Source: Hygrophila difformis (taxonomy: Eukaryota; Streptophyta; Magnoliopsida; Lamiales; Acanthaceae). Taken from it: DNA of 64,000 nt. The position numbers and the translations under genes are program-made. Where the stretch lies: NCBI GenBank assembly GCA_030278955.1, contig JAOANR010000011.1, positions 34,290,403 through 34,354,402 of the forward strand, read 5' to 3'. Within the stretch, counting starts at the first letter, position 1. Each line of letters opens with the position of its first letter. The notes beneath the pieces are model-generated. The model worked only from the letters and a program-made list of their open reading frames with translations, was not told the DNA's origin and did no database searches. Of the stretch, positions 1 through 10,158 are shown in pieces.

Positions 1-370
1 GCGGACAGCGCGGGCCGGCCGGACCGGCCGGTTCGGCTCCGCGTGTTCCGTCGGGTCTTCCCTCGCTTTCCCCTATCGGTTTTCTACGTGTTAGCTCGAT
101 TCCCCGGGGGCGTCTTCGTTGCGGAATCTTCTCCTTAATCTTGCTACGAGTCCGGCTTATCGCTCGCAACGTTTCCGGGTCCTACTTATCCCAGTCTAAA
201 TTGGTTTCAACATCCCCTATCGTCCTTGTGGTCTATTTCGTGATGTATTTTGTGATTTATTTCGTGACTGAACTTAGAAATTAGTTCTAAGCTGCCTACG
301 TACCCTGTGAAGGGATCCAGTCATGACGTAGTTCAAAACAATTTGAATTTGTTTTTCCTCGGGTGTTACA
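1..370 (-). mobile_element. Terminal 370 bp of the 3' LTR of a Tekay-like element (partial)
   Basis: This stretch matches 6907-7276 base for base as far as I can read. It ends in GTGTTACA, the reverse complement of a TGTAACAC LTR start. A polypurine tract follows directly at 371 when read on the minus strand, so this is the start of the 3' LTR of a minus-sense element whose 5' LTR is at 4490-7276. The rest of the LTR lies left of the window. No difference over 370 bp points to a very recent insertion. Short ORFs inside it are not believed to be genes. Confidence 0.92.
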
Positions 371-386
371 TCCTCCCCCCCTTAAG
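371..386 (-). other. Polypurine tract next to the 3' LTR
   Basis: On the minus strand this reads CTTAAGGGGGGGAGGA and abuts the TGTAAC start of the LTR. It is the expected plus-strand primer of the minus-sense Tekay-like element and fixes the element's orientation together with the primer binding site at 4475-4486. Confidence 0.85.
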
Positions 387-394
387 AATACAGT

Positions 395-760
395 TATGTC
401 CCCATAACTGTGGTCGGGTCGTCTTGGAAGAGGGTAGGGTAACGTTGCCTCATGTCGGCTTCCAATTCCCAGGTTGCCGTCTCCGTCTCGTGGTTGGACC
501 ACAGGACCTTGACCATCTTTACAGTTTTATTCCTTGTCACCCCTTTCCTTGTAGTCGAGTATTTGCACCGGGGTTTCTTCATAGGTCAAGTCATCATCCA
601 ATTTGATTACGTCCGGTTGGAGTACATGCGACGTGTCGGGCACATACTTCTTTAGTTGGGGGTCGTGGAACACATTGTGGTCACGAGTAAACGGTGGTGG
701 GGTCGTTAGTTAACATGCCGCTCTCATTTCCCTACGGAATTTCTTAGGGTCCCTCGGTAT
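395..760 (-). pseudogene. Remnant of the pol C-terminus (integrase tail) of a Tekay-like chromovirus
   Basis: Read on the minus strand, the tract encodes in order HNVFHDPQLKKYVPDTSHVL, then DLTYEETPVQILD, and after a frameshift near 550 VKMVKVLWSNHETETATWEL followed by MRQRYPTLF. These are the usual last blocks of chromovirus pol: the 'HNVFHVSQLRKY' block and the 'VKVLWRNH..EEATWE' block of the integrase C-terminal domain. Everything upstream (protease, RT, RNase H, integrase core) is missing. This shows that the short element between the two LTRs derives from a full Tekay-like element by replacement of its interior. It is not functional: truncated and frameshifted. Confidence 0.8.
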
Positions 761-939
761 TTACGTCCCGGGGGTTTCCCGTAGTCCTGTGAAAGGAGGG
801 CGTGAGGCAATTCCGCCGTCCTTGCCGGAATAATGCCAGGCGATGCTCCCTGTCGACGTATTTCTCTGTCAATGTATGCCCGGGTTCAGCGAGGAGCGTA
901 TAGCGAAAGAGATTGAGCAGAACAGGAAAGATAAAACTC

Positions 940-1758
940 CACCCGGGTCTCGCGCGGTGGCCGCGCGTTGGCGCGCGGGGAGCGCGCGGCAACCCCTGTT
1001 CGAAAAAAAATAGGGCTCGCGCTCCGCGCGAGCCACTTCCTTCATTTCCCATCCGAGAATACACCCCCAATTCTCTCTAAATCCGGCGAGTTACCTTCCC
1101 TTTTGCTCGATTTCGACTTCAATTTCACTCATCCAGGTACGATTCTACTAAACCCACTTCCTAATTTCAACTTTTATGTTTTGAATGATTCGATTTGTGA
1201 AGAGATTTAGGAAATTAGGGTTTGTGTACAAAAATTGGGGGTTTATGATTTTTAGGCTTGATTTGTGCAATTTAGCAAGTGTATGTGGCAATTGTTGTTA
1301 CTCTTGTTGCCTTGCCTATGTTTATGTTATAATGTGTTTATGTTTTTGGCAAATTCTTGTTGAATTCGAATCCTTAGAAAGGCTATGAAGTTATTGATGC
1401 TTGGTTGCTATTGGGGTGTGATTATGGGTTTGTTCCCTCGTTGTTTAGTGCTGTAGGATTTGCCGTATTGTTATTAGAATGATTGTTTCGTTCTGTGGGC
1501 GATTTCCGTGTGTTGTTAGTAACTTAGGTTTTGGTTTATTGTGCACATAACGTGTTCGACGAAATGCCACATAGGGTTTAGGCACTAGTTTTAGCATATT
1601 CTTTGTCTAGGTCACCTCCTGGTTGGTCTTAGTAAACGGTAGGATTTGTTGTTCTTACGGTACATTCACGTTGGGATTATATATTAATGCCCTATTCGTA
1701 TTTTCGCTTGACTTCTGTGTGGGACTTAGTCTTATAATTGGTGTTTGGTAACTTGCAG
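940..1758 (+). promoter_or_regulatory. Putative promoter, 5' leader and leader intron of the antisense accessory gene
   Basis: A GC-rich stretch with dyads (for example 1012-1034, GGCTCGCG pairing with CGCGAGCC) is followed by a pyrimidine-rich leader. A candidate leader exon ends at 1136 (CCAG|GTACG). A T-rich candidate intron runs to an acceptor at 1758 (ACTTGCAG|G), two bases before the ATG at 1760. This is the layout of a plant gene with an intron in its 5' UTR, lying antisense inside the retrotransposon. The splice sites are read by eye; no TATA box is convincing. Confidence 0.5.
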
Positions 1759-1759
1759 G

Positions 1760-3094
1760 ATGTTGCTCTTTTTGTGGGTCGTTTTGGCGTCCCTCATGTG
1801 TCCTCCGAGGACTAGGAGACGGGTTGCTGATGAGGCTGGCCCCAGTCATGCTGCTCCGGCGATGCCGGATTTCGACGAGAGCGAGTCTGAGGAGGATGAG
1901 GTGCAGAGGGGCCCGCGTCTCAGGGGCCTCCCGGACGAGGTGCGTCCTCACCGGCATGACAGGTTCCGGTTTAGGACGAGGGCTGCCCAGGACTTTTATT
2001 TCGACGAGCTTCGTCGAAACAGGTCTTACATCCCTGAGAGAGGCATATATCCTCTTCATATGGGCGATGACAGGGTCAGTGCGGTCTTGGAGTATTTACA
2101 GTGGACTGGTCTGGCACGTCACCCCGAGGGCGTCGCCTCCGGTTATTTGGCTATGGAGGTTATTGCCAACATCGGCGGTCTCGGGGAGGGTGACGATCTA
2201 TCCTGAGTATGGGTCCGTGGTCGCTATCTCGACTTCAGTGCTCGGGCGATCAACGTCTATTTTGGCTTGCCCGACGATGGCGTGTTCCGACCCCAGCCTG
2301 AGGGGCGCGTTCTTGCTCCTGCGTGGAACACCTTATGCACCCTAGTGCCTCCTGCGTTCGAGCACAGTCATGAGCTTCGTTTGACGTCGGTGGACTCCCC
2401 TTGGCGAGAGCTCGCTCAACTATGGTTCGGGCGTGTCCGGCCGATGTCCCGGAGCCACATTGTCTTGGATCACGTCTACGAGACCATTTGCTTCATCGCG
2501 CGGGATGGTAGGGTGAATGTAGGGGCTTGCATCGAGGACAACTTGCGGGGTATGCGCAGAGGACGAGGGAGTAGGGTGATTACCCATGTTCACCTCATCT
2601 GTGGGTTGTGCGCGGCACAGGGGATTCGCACTACACCGGAGACAGATCCGTACGACCTAGCACCTGGCCGTTGCTACCGTATTCCGTCTTATGCTGAGCG
2701 GCGTAGCGCCTTACGTCGTGGGGCTCCCCGTGCTGTACTTCGCCCGCATCCTGATGACGGCGGCCTGATCCTCGTTGTACCACCGGAGCAGCCACCCCCT
2801 CCTCCAGTGGTTCCACCTCCTGCTGGGGCACCTCCTGCCGTGGCACCTCAGGGGCAGGAGATGATTCAGATGCTGCAGATGATGCAGGAGATGCGGGTCG
2901 GTATGGACGCCGGGTTTGCAGCTGGGCAGGCTCGTTATGACGCCCTCGACGCTAGGTTGGACCTCTATCAGACCCGCATGGACTCGTTTGCTACGAGGCA
3001 GGCTCAGCAGCAGGCCACCATGTCCGACATGTACGCCTATGTGCGGCAGATGGACGACTTCATGCGCCGACAGTTTCCGCCTCCCGATCAGTGA
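1760..3094 (+). pseudogene. Accessory ORF, 'putative plant transposon protein' type, antisense in the Tekay-like element, one TGA
   Basis: The frame runs 445 codons from the ATG just after the leader intron to the stop at 3094, broken only by a TGA at 2204-2206. Across that codon it continues as VWVRGRYLDFSARAINVYFG, which matches the 'VRGK.V.FSPEAIN..LGLP' block of the putative plant transposon protein domain found in accessory ORFs of plant gypsy elements. Residues 35-55 are acidic. A proline-rich stretch at roughly residues 335-360 is followed by a glutamine- and methionine-rich C-terminus that looks coiled-coil. The TGA is explained by one C-to-T change in a CGA codon. Function of the family is unknown. 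It lies on the strand opposite to the retrotransposon transcript, so it would need its own promoter. Confidence 0.7.
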
Positions 3095-3831
3095 TGTCTC
3101 CCTTTGGTTTCGTGTTTTCGTTTAGGTTTTGCGTTTAGACGTACCTTGTTTAGGCTCCTCCTTATGAGAACGTTTCTGTTGTCTGGGATTTGTGGTTTAT
3201 ATTTTCGTTGTGTTATTGCTTAGTTATGTGTTTGACATGTGTTAGTAGTCTACTGCTGTTTAGAAACATGGTTCGATTGTTCTGCCTATTTTATGGTTTG
3301 AGATGTCCTGGATTTACTGTTACCTTCCTATCGTATCTACACGTGTGTGGGTCGCCCAACAATACTTGCACTGTTGCTTGACTAAACCGCTTCAAGGAAC
3401 TTAGATAAACTAGTGTGATAAGATATAAGGGGTAGAGTTTATATGTTAAATAAATAGCTGCTTGCAAGAAGATTAGTCTTTTAATAGGTATCAATTTATC
3501 AGGGTTTTCTTGTAAAGGTTGTTGGAATTTATTTATTTATATGTACATATTTACGTATTGTATATATTTTATTATTATCTTTATTATTATATTATTTTTA
3601 TTTTTATGATTATTATAATCATCATTTTTTTTTTTTTTTAAATCTGTTCGGTTCTTTTTTTTTTTTTTTTTGTAGGTTTCCCTCCTTGATTATGGTAGTT
3701 AATGAACTAAATAAAATGCATGGAATAAATTTAAATAGGCTTGTATTTTATTACTCAAGAATTTTGGTTTACAAGCATTCGAAATAGAAATAGCAATGGT
3801 GCATCAGTATGGATCCCTAAATCTAGGGTGA
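3095..3831. other. Non-coding stretch with AT-rich and poly-T low complexity
   Basis: No convincing ORF. The first 300 bases look like the 3' UTR of the accessory gene. From about 3520 to 3675 the sequence is extremely AT-rich with T runs (3627-3640, 3652-3672). Nothing else is recognised. Confidence 0.5.
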
Positions 3832-4209
3832 CTAGGCAGGTATATCCTCGATGGGATCGTCCTCGTCGCTGGATATGTCAATGGGAATGGGCGTCCCCAC
3901 CGGGCTCGGGCTCGGAGGGAAGATGTCGGCCTCTAGGCCCAGTAGCTCAGCTGCTAGGTGTCCTATTTGCATCATCAGTTCGTTATCCTTGTTTTGGAGC
4001 GCAACCACTAGTGTTTGGAGTTCGGCGACTTGGGCCTTGAGTTGGGTTATTTCGTGATGGTCAGCTTCCCTAAGATTTCTCAGATAGTCCACGTTACTCT
4101 CTAGATGCCCCACTCGGGCTTTGAAGTGATTGACATGCTGTTGGGACTCGAGGTATGCATTGGTCAGTTTCATCATCAGGTTGGTCATGTTCGCGTTCGG
4201 TTCGGCCAT
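3832..4209 (-). CDS. Small coiled-coil protein at the gag position of the Tekay-like element
   Basis: A 125-codon ORF starts with MAEPNANMTNLMMKLTNAYL about 265 bp downstream of the primer binding site, where gag should begin. Residues 10-95 have a heptad-like pattern rich in L, A, Q and E and probably form a coiled coil. The C-terminus is acidic (ISSDEDDPIEDIP). It has no zinc knuckle and none of the tryptophan-containing gag core seen in the related element at 20042-20970. It is intact and is the only sense-strand ORF of the element. It may be a highly reduced gag multimerisation segment or an unrelated protein; I do not recognise the family. Confidence 0.6.
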   Translation of the reverse strand: MAEPNANMTNLMMKLTNAYLESQQHVNHFKARVGHLESNVDYLRNLREADHHEITQLKAQVAELQTLVVALQNKDNELMMQIGHLAAELLGLEADIFPPSPSPVGTPIPIDISSDEDDPIEDIPA

Positions 4210-4474
4210 CTATTGTCAACAAGGGAGGTTAGAGTTAGATGTTTTTCAGGCAAAGTTAAGATATGCATAAATTTAATTCTATATGCAACATGCAAGTGCA
4301 AGTCCCTTCCCCATAAAATTTAGTTTAAAATAAATTGCTAAAGGTTGGGCCTCTATAGTGGGCCAAAATTTAATATTTCTTGGGCTAAGATTTGGGCTAT
4401 GTAAAAAGGATTATAGATTTTTGGGCTTAAAAATATTGGTTTAAAATAATAGTAGTAGCTTTAAAATTTTCCGG

Positions 4475-4486
4475 GCTCTGATACCA
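4475..4486 (-). other. Primer binding site (initiator tRNA-Met type)
   Basis: On the minus strand TGGTATCAGAGC lies three bases from the LTR end at 4490. This is the standard initiator methionine tRNA primer site of plant gypsy and copia elements. It makes the LTR at 4490-7276 the 5' LTR of a minus-sense element. Confidence 0.9.
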
Positions 4487-4489
4487 ACT

Positions 4490-7276
4490 TGTAACACCCC
4501 GGATTTGATAACCCAGGCCGAGGTGTCACCGCCGCATTCCCCTAGCAAGACACGGCTTCCCGAGCTCGCTAAGGAAACGCAAGGCTTGTGGGTATGTAAA
4601 AGATTTAAAACATTCAAGATATAGTCCGGAAATTTATAATACTTAGTACGATAGTCGAAATTATCACGTGCGGAAAATAAATAAAGTAAGTGCAGCGGAA
4701 AGTAAAATCACGGCCAACATGGCCAAATCCTCGGGTTTAACAGACCCGGTAAAACAGTACGATGCAGAAATAAAATGTTCATAAATAATTCCCCCCAAGT
4801 GCATGCGTATGCGTCACTCGACATACTCTGTAAAAGAAAAATGACAACGGTTGTCAGTATAAAAATATACTGAGTAAGTTAATCCCTAACTAACAAATAA
4901 AAGGGGTTACAAGTGTTTAAACTAAAGATTTCGCTTATCGTACGAGAATTTTAAAATACATGATTTATTAGCAGCGGAAAATTATGATTAAAGAACTTAA
5001 TTTAAAAAGCGTAATCTAAAGCATAATATAAGATGCATAAAATTTAAATACGTAATTAAAGACAGGATAAATACGATTTAAGCATAATGAAACACTCACA
5101 CGAGTCTTTTACTTTTCATCCCGTAAACTAAGAAGAGGACACCATACCGGGAGATCACTAACGAGGCAATCTCAACATAGGACCACTAACGAGGCAGTCC
5201 AAACAATGGGAGACCACTAACGAGGCAGTCTCAAAGATAGTAGGACCACTAACGAGGCGATCCACAAAGATAGTAGGACCACTAACGAGGCGATCCACAA
5301 AGATAGTAGGACCACTAACGAGGCAGTCCACAAATACAGCGCGCGAGATCACTAACGAGGCAATCTCAGATAGTAAGGAGACCACTAACGAGGCAGTCTC
5401 AAAGATAATGATAGTATGAAGATCGGCTCAGCCTAGTGAACGGGATTTTTCGAAAGTTCGTATTTCAAAGTTATCAAAGGATCGATATCGCGTTTTCATA
5501 GTTCGAGTTTTCTCAAGTTCGAAAAATCCTATTCGAGGCAGTTCACGCCTTTCTTAATTTAAAATTCGTTTTTCCTCCAAAAATTCTGAAACTTGGCCAG
5601 TAATTCAACAACACGCACACGAACAACTTTCATGTTTTAAGTTTTTGGAAATAAGGTTCCGAAGTGAGTTAAAAATTGAGTTTATTGCAAAGAATAATTT
5701 ACGTCTTAAAAACTGTTTTCGTCACAGGTTCGTGTAACGCCGATTAAAAATTCATTTCAAAACCAATCGATGTGAAATTTTTACAGTAACTACACGACAC
5801 ATTAAGGAACAACTTTCATGTTTTAAGTTTTTGGAAATAATGAATTCTTGGTACTCAAAAATCGAGTGCAACTCTCTGCACACTCATGGCCTTTAAAACG
5901 AATTCAAAACAGTTTCAAAAACTTGGCCGTTTGACATATCAAATGAACACCAAAATTCGTGAAATTTTATAGGCATAATCTAGACACAATTATCTACAAC
6001 TTTTGTTTAGGAATGCAAAGTTAAATCATTCGAAAAATGGGTGAAAAACATGCATCAAGTTGAATGAAGAAATCTGTCACAGTTTTAAACGGTTCGGTTC
6101 AATACAGAAAGTTCATGGCGAAAATTGGGATAGCAAAACTTAATGTCAATGGCTGAAATTTGGACACAAGATAGATAAAGGTGTTAGGAACAACTTCTAT
6201 GTTGAAAAGTTTTCGGTTTGAATTCCCGAAGGTCGGGTTTTTGGCGAGTCTTTAAAATTGGACGAAAATAGGGTTTTTGAAAACCGATTTTTGTTACAAG
6301 CCTATATCTCGAGATTTAAACAACAAACAACCGCAAAAATTTGTGAGTAAGGTGTTAACTTACTGATTTAGAGATTAGGGTCACTGGAACGGGTATCCGG
6401 ACGTCCTAGGGTCGCGACGAACGGCCAATCTTTCCGATCGCTTTTTGTTCGTTTCCCGGCGTGAAATCGTAGCAATGGAAAAGGGTTAGAATTCTAGTTT
6501 TGGAGACTTATGGACGGATGGAATACTGTATTAAGACTTACCAAGGCTCTATGAGGCGGTGGCTCTGTCCCGTGTGCCTCGTCGTCGCCGGAATGTTCGC
6601 CGGAAAGTGGAGTCGAATAGGTTTTTGGCTTGGGAAGGGAGAATGAAGTGGTAGGGGAGTGTTTTCTGTAAAACTAGGGTTTTGAGGCGCCCCCAGCCAT
6701 CCCTAAGCCTTCCTTAAGGCTGGGATTTGGTTTCCCTCGAAGGGAGATGTAATTTCGGCAAGAAAATCACCCCCGAATGGAAAGATTACACCTTCAGCCC
6801 CTCTGGCGCGCTGGTGGCGCGCACCTAAGCTTTTGTCCGCGCGGAGCACGCGTGCCAGGCCTGGCGTCGCGACGCCCTTGGCCGCGCGGTGGCCGCGCGG
6901 CGGCGCGCGGACAGCGCGGGCCGGCCGGACCGGCCGGTTCGGCTCCGCGTGTTCCGTCGGGTCTTCCCTCGCTTTCCCCTATCGGTTTTCTACGTGTTAG
7001 CTCGATTCCCCGGGGGCGTCTTCGTTGCGGAATCTTCTCCTTAATCTTGCTACGAGTCCGGCTTATCGCTCGCAACGTTTCCGGGTCCTACTTATCCCAG
7101 TCTAAATTGGTTTCAACATCCCCTATCGTCCTTGTGGTCTATTTCGTGATGTATTTTGTGATTTATTTCGTGACTGAACTTAGAAATTAGTTCTAAGCTG
7201 CCTACGTACCCTGTGAAGGGATCCAGTCATGACGTAGTTCAAAACAATTTGAATTTGTTTTTCCTCGGGTGTTACA
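4490..7276 (-). mobile_element. 5' LTR (2,787 bp) of the youngest Tekay-like element
   Basis: The block begins TGTAACACCC and ends GGGTGTTACA, so it has perfect terminal inverted ends, and its last 370 bp are repeated at 1-370. TGTAACACCCC ends, a tRNA-Met primer site and long LTRs are typical of the Tekay/Del chromovirus lineage. Inside are a hairpin minisatellite (5151-5400), a GC-rich palindromic block (about 6801-6950) and the motif GTAAGTTAA near 6354 on the minus strand, also seen in the other Tekay-like LTRs here. Short ORFs in both strands of the GC-rich block are judged non-coding. Confidence 0.92.
5151..5400 (-). repeat. Tandem array of eight covarying hairpins in the LTR
   Basis: Eight units start at 5151, 5180, 5210, 5243, 5276, 5309, 5345 and 5378 (period 29-36 bp). 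Each has the core CACTAACGAGGC between complementary arms. The arms differ but stay paired: GAGAT/ATCTC in units 1 and 7, GAGAC/GTCTC in units 3 and 8, GGAC/GTCC in units 2 and 6. Units 4 and 5 keep GGA/TCC with one mismatch. On the element's sense (minus) strand two more pairs form as G-U wobbles and leave a 7-nt loop CTCGTTA; on the plus strand the same positions would be C-A mismatches. The array lies 1.9-2.1 kb from the LTR start, so it is probably transcribed. Confidence 0.88.
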
Positions 7277-7859
7277 CATTGTGTCTCAAGACATCACACA
7301 CATCACAGCTTTGTCTCGGAGCACCAAGTTTGGTCGCGGAACACACTGCATGTGGCAAAGCTTCTCGACTGGGTCTTGTGTCTCTAAAAATGTATCTTGG
7401 TCGCGGAATGGACCTTTGTCGCGGAGCATGCCATCGCGACAAAGGTCATCGCGCCAAGGGGCTTGGCAGGTCTCCTCTTCATTTGTGCGTCTTGGTCGCG
7501 GAACATGCCTTTGTCGCGGAGCATGTCATCGCGCCAAGGGGCTTCCGCGACAAAGGTCTTCCTGGGCCTGCTGAATTGGGCCGGATGGGCCGAAAATATT
7601 CTTTTTGTGGGCTTTTCTATCTTTTTCCCATCTTTTTGTTTCCTTTTCTTTTTCTCATGTTTTTGGATTTTTCTAACATAAATATGTAATAAAATTACAT
7701 ATTTATGCCGTTTTCACACCAGCTTATTATTTTTACAATTATGCATAAATCAGTCCAATTCGATTGCTTTCTTACTTAATGTAAGACCGGAATGCGATCA
7801 AATGCCCGTTTAAGACACGGAAATGGATTGAAAATAATGGTCATTTTTGGCCATTATCA
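7277..7859 (-). mobile_element. Probable LTR fragment of a Tat/Athila-type element (minus sense)
   Basis: The block lies between the Tekay-like LTR and a sharp switch into Athila-like reverse transcriptase at 7860. On the minus strand it begins TGATAATGGCCAAAAATGAC, the kind of start seen in plant Tat-type LTRs. It contains GC-rich dyads: CCTTTGTCGCG (about 7419) pairs with CGCGACAAAGG (about 7435), and related half-units recur to 7556. The other end is lost under the Tekay insertion. No partner LTR is in the window, so the assignment rests on the ends and the hairpins. Confidence 0.45.
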
Positions 7860-10158
7860 ACTACATTTACATGTCCTTACGGTACATTTGCATATAGGAG
7901 AATGCCATTTGGTTTGTGTAATGCTCCAGCTACATTTCAGAGATGCATGATGTCTATATTTTCTGATTTAATTGAGACATGCATTGAGGTATTTATGGAT
8001 GATTTTTCTGTATTCGGGTCTGATTTTGAGAAGTGCTTAATTAACTTGGAAAAAGTTCTTATTAGATGTGAAGAGTCAAATTTAGTTCTTAATTGGGAAA
8101 AATGTCATTTTATGGTTAATGAAGGTATTGTCTTAGGACATAGGATTTCTAAAAATGGCATTGAAGTTGATAGGGCTAAAGTAGAAGTGATTGCAAAAAT
8201 TCAACCTCCTAATAATTTAAAAACTTTGAGAAGTTTTCTGGGACATGCTGGATTTTATCGAAGGTTTATAAAAGATTTTTCAAAAATTGCATTACCTCTG
8301 TTTAAGCTGCTATGTAAGGATGTCGAGTTTGATTTTACTGACGAGTGTATTGAGGCGTTCAATAGGATCAAGGAAGCATTGGTGACAGCACCAATTATTC
8401 AGCCACCTGACTGGAGTTTGCCATTTGAGATCATGAGCGATGCTAGTGACTTTGCTGTTGGAGCAGTATTGGGTCAACGAAAGGATAAGAAACTTCATGT
8501 TATTTATTATGCTAGTCAGGCTTTAAATTCTGCACAAAGAAATTATGCCACCACTGAAAAAGAACTTTTATCTGTTGTTTATGCATGTGAAAAGTTTAGA
8601 CCATATCTGATAGGCTCTAAGACTGTAGTTTACACTGATCATGCTGCTATTAAATATCTATTTGCAAAGAAAGATGCTAAACCACGGTTAATTAGATGGG
8701 TATTATTGTTACAGGAATTTGATTTAGAAATTAAAGATAGAAAAGGAGATGAGAATCATGTAGCTGATCATCTATCTAGACTGGAGCATGAACAAGGGGA
8801 AGAAAGATTAATTAATGATGCATTTCCCGATGAAAATTTGTATTTAATAAATAACACTTCCTCTGATCCGTGGTTTGCTGATTTTGTGAACTATTTAGCA
8901 TGTAGTGTAATTCCTGATCATTTAAAATGGCATAGCCAAAAGCAAAAAATTTAAAAGTGATGCTAAATATTTTATTTGGGATGAACCTTATTTGTTTAGA
9001 CTCTGTTCAGATCAAATCATATGGAGATGCATCCCTGATGAGGATTTTGAAAAAGTTTTAAGGGCTTGCCACGAAGGACTTGGAGGAGGACATGTTGGAC
9101 CAAACAGGACAGCTCATAAGGTACTCGAAGGTGGTTTATATTGGCCTAATATTTATCGTGATGCTAGATTATTTGTGCAAAAATGTGATGTATGTCAAAG
9201 GGCTGGTAATATCACTAAGAGAGATGAAATGCCACTAAAAGAAATCATGCCTGTTGAGTTGTGTGATTTGTGGGGAATTGATTTTATGGGTCCGTTTCCA
9301 CCATCTAATGGGAAATTGTATATTCTTGTTGCTGTAGAGTATGTATCAAAATGGGTAGAAGTTGAATCATGTGCTTTAAATGATGCTAAACAAGTGATTA
9401 AATTTTTGAAAAAGCAAATCTTTACTCGTTTTGGTGTGCCTAAAGCAATCATTAGTGATGGTGGATTTCATTTTGTCAATAGGGCTGTTAATCAATTGTT
9501 ATCTAGATTTCATGTTCATCATAGGATAACAACACCCTATCATCCTCAAGCCAATGGTCAGGTAGAAGTCACTAATCGTAAGATTAAAAAGATCTTGGAA
9601 GCCACTGTAGGAAAATCTAGAAAAGATTGGGCTTTTAAGTTAGATGAAGCATTGTGGGCATATAGGACAGCCTTTAAAACACCTATAGGTATGACTCCTT
9701 TTAAATTGGTTTATGGTAAAGCCTGTCATTTACCTTTTGAGCTTGAGTTTAAATCACTTTGGGCTATGAAGAAGTTGAATTTTGAATTTAAAGAGGCTCA
9801 AGAAAAAAGGAAAATAGATCTTACTGAATTAGAAGAAATTAGACGTCAAGCGTATGATAATGCTCTAATTTATAAGGAAAGAACAAAGCTTTATCATGAT
9901 AAAATGCTTAGGCCTAAGGTGTTTGAAGCTGGGCAATTAGTGCTTTTATATAATTCTAGATTTAAACTGTTTCCTAGTAAATTGAAGACAAAGTGGTCAG
10001 GGCCTTTTAGGATTGTTAAAGTGTTGGATAATGGTGCAGTAGTTTTAAAAGCTGAAGATGAAAGGGAATTCACTGTAAATGGTCAAAGACTTAAACATTA
10101 TTTTGGAGATGAAGTTAAATTCATCGAACAAACTAATGTTAAGCCTTTGGTTATTTAA
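7860..10158 (+). pseudogene. Athila-like pol: RT (C-terminal part), RNase H and integrase, 5'-truncated and frameshifted
   Basis: The frame opens inside RT with [20 protein letters not shown] and continues through the catalytic FMDD (about 7996). RNase H follows with [34 protein letters not shown] and [13 protein letters not shown] one-base slip in an A-run at about 8938-8952 ends the first frame. The second frame carries the integrase: zinc-finger region with C-X2-C (CDVCQRAG), [16 protein letters not shown] and [16 protein letters not shown], so the D, D and E are present. Gag, protease and the first half of RT are missing because the LTR fragment to the left interrupts it. Integrase wording is of Athila type. 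It cannot make a working polyprotein. Confidence 0.88.

Noticed and set aside
1824..2345. 173-codon overlapping frame in the accessory gene
   Set aside because: It is a GC-rich shadow of the real frame, which carries the recognisable domain across the TGA.
5151..5400. Regularly spaced repeats resembling a CRISPR array
   Set aside because: The DNA is plant nuclear, the spacers are short and similar, and the array lies in an LTR with no cas genes.
6777..7190. 137-codon ORF in the LTR
   Set aside because: It lies in the GC-rich palindromic LTR block; the opposite strand is equally open, as expected from composition.
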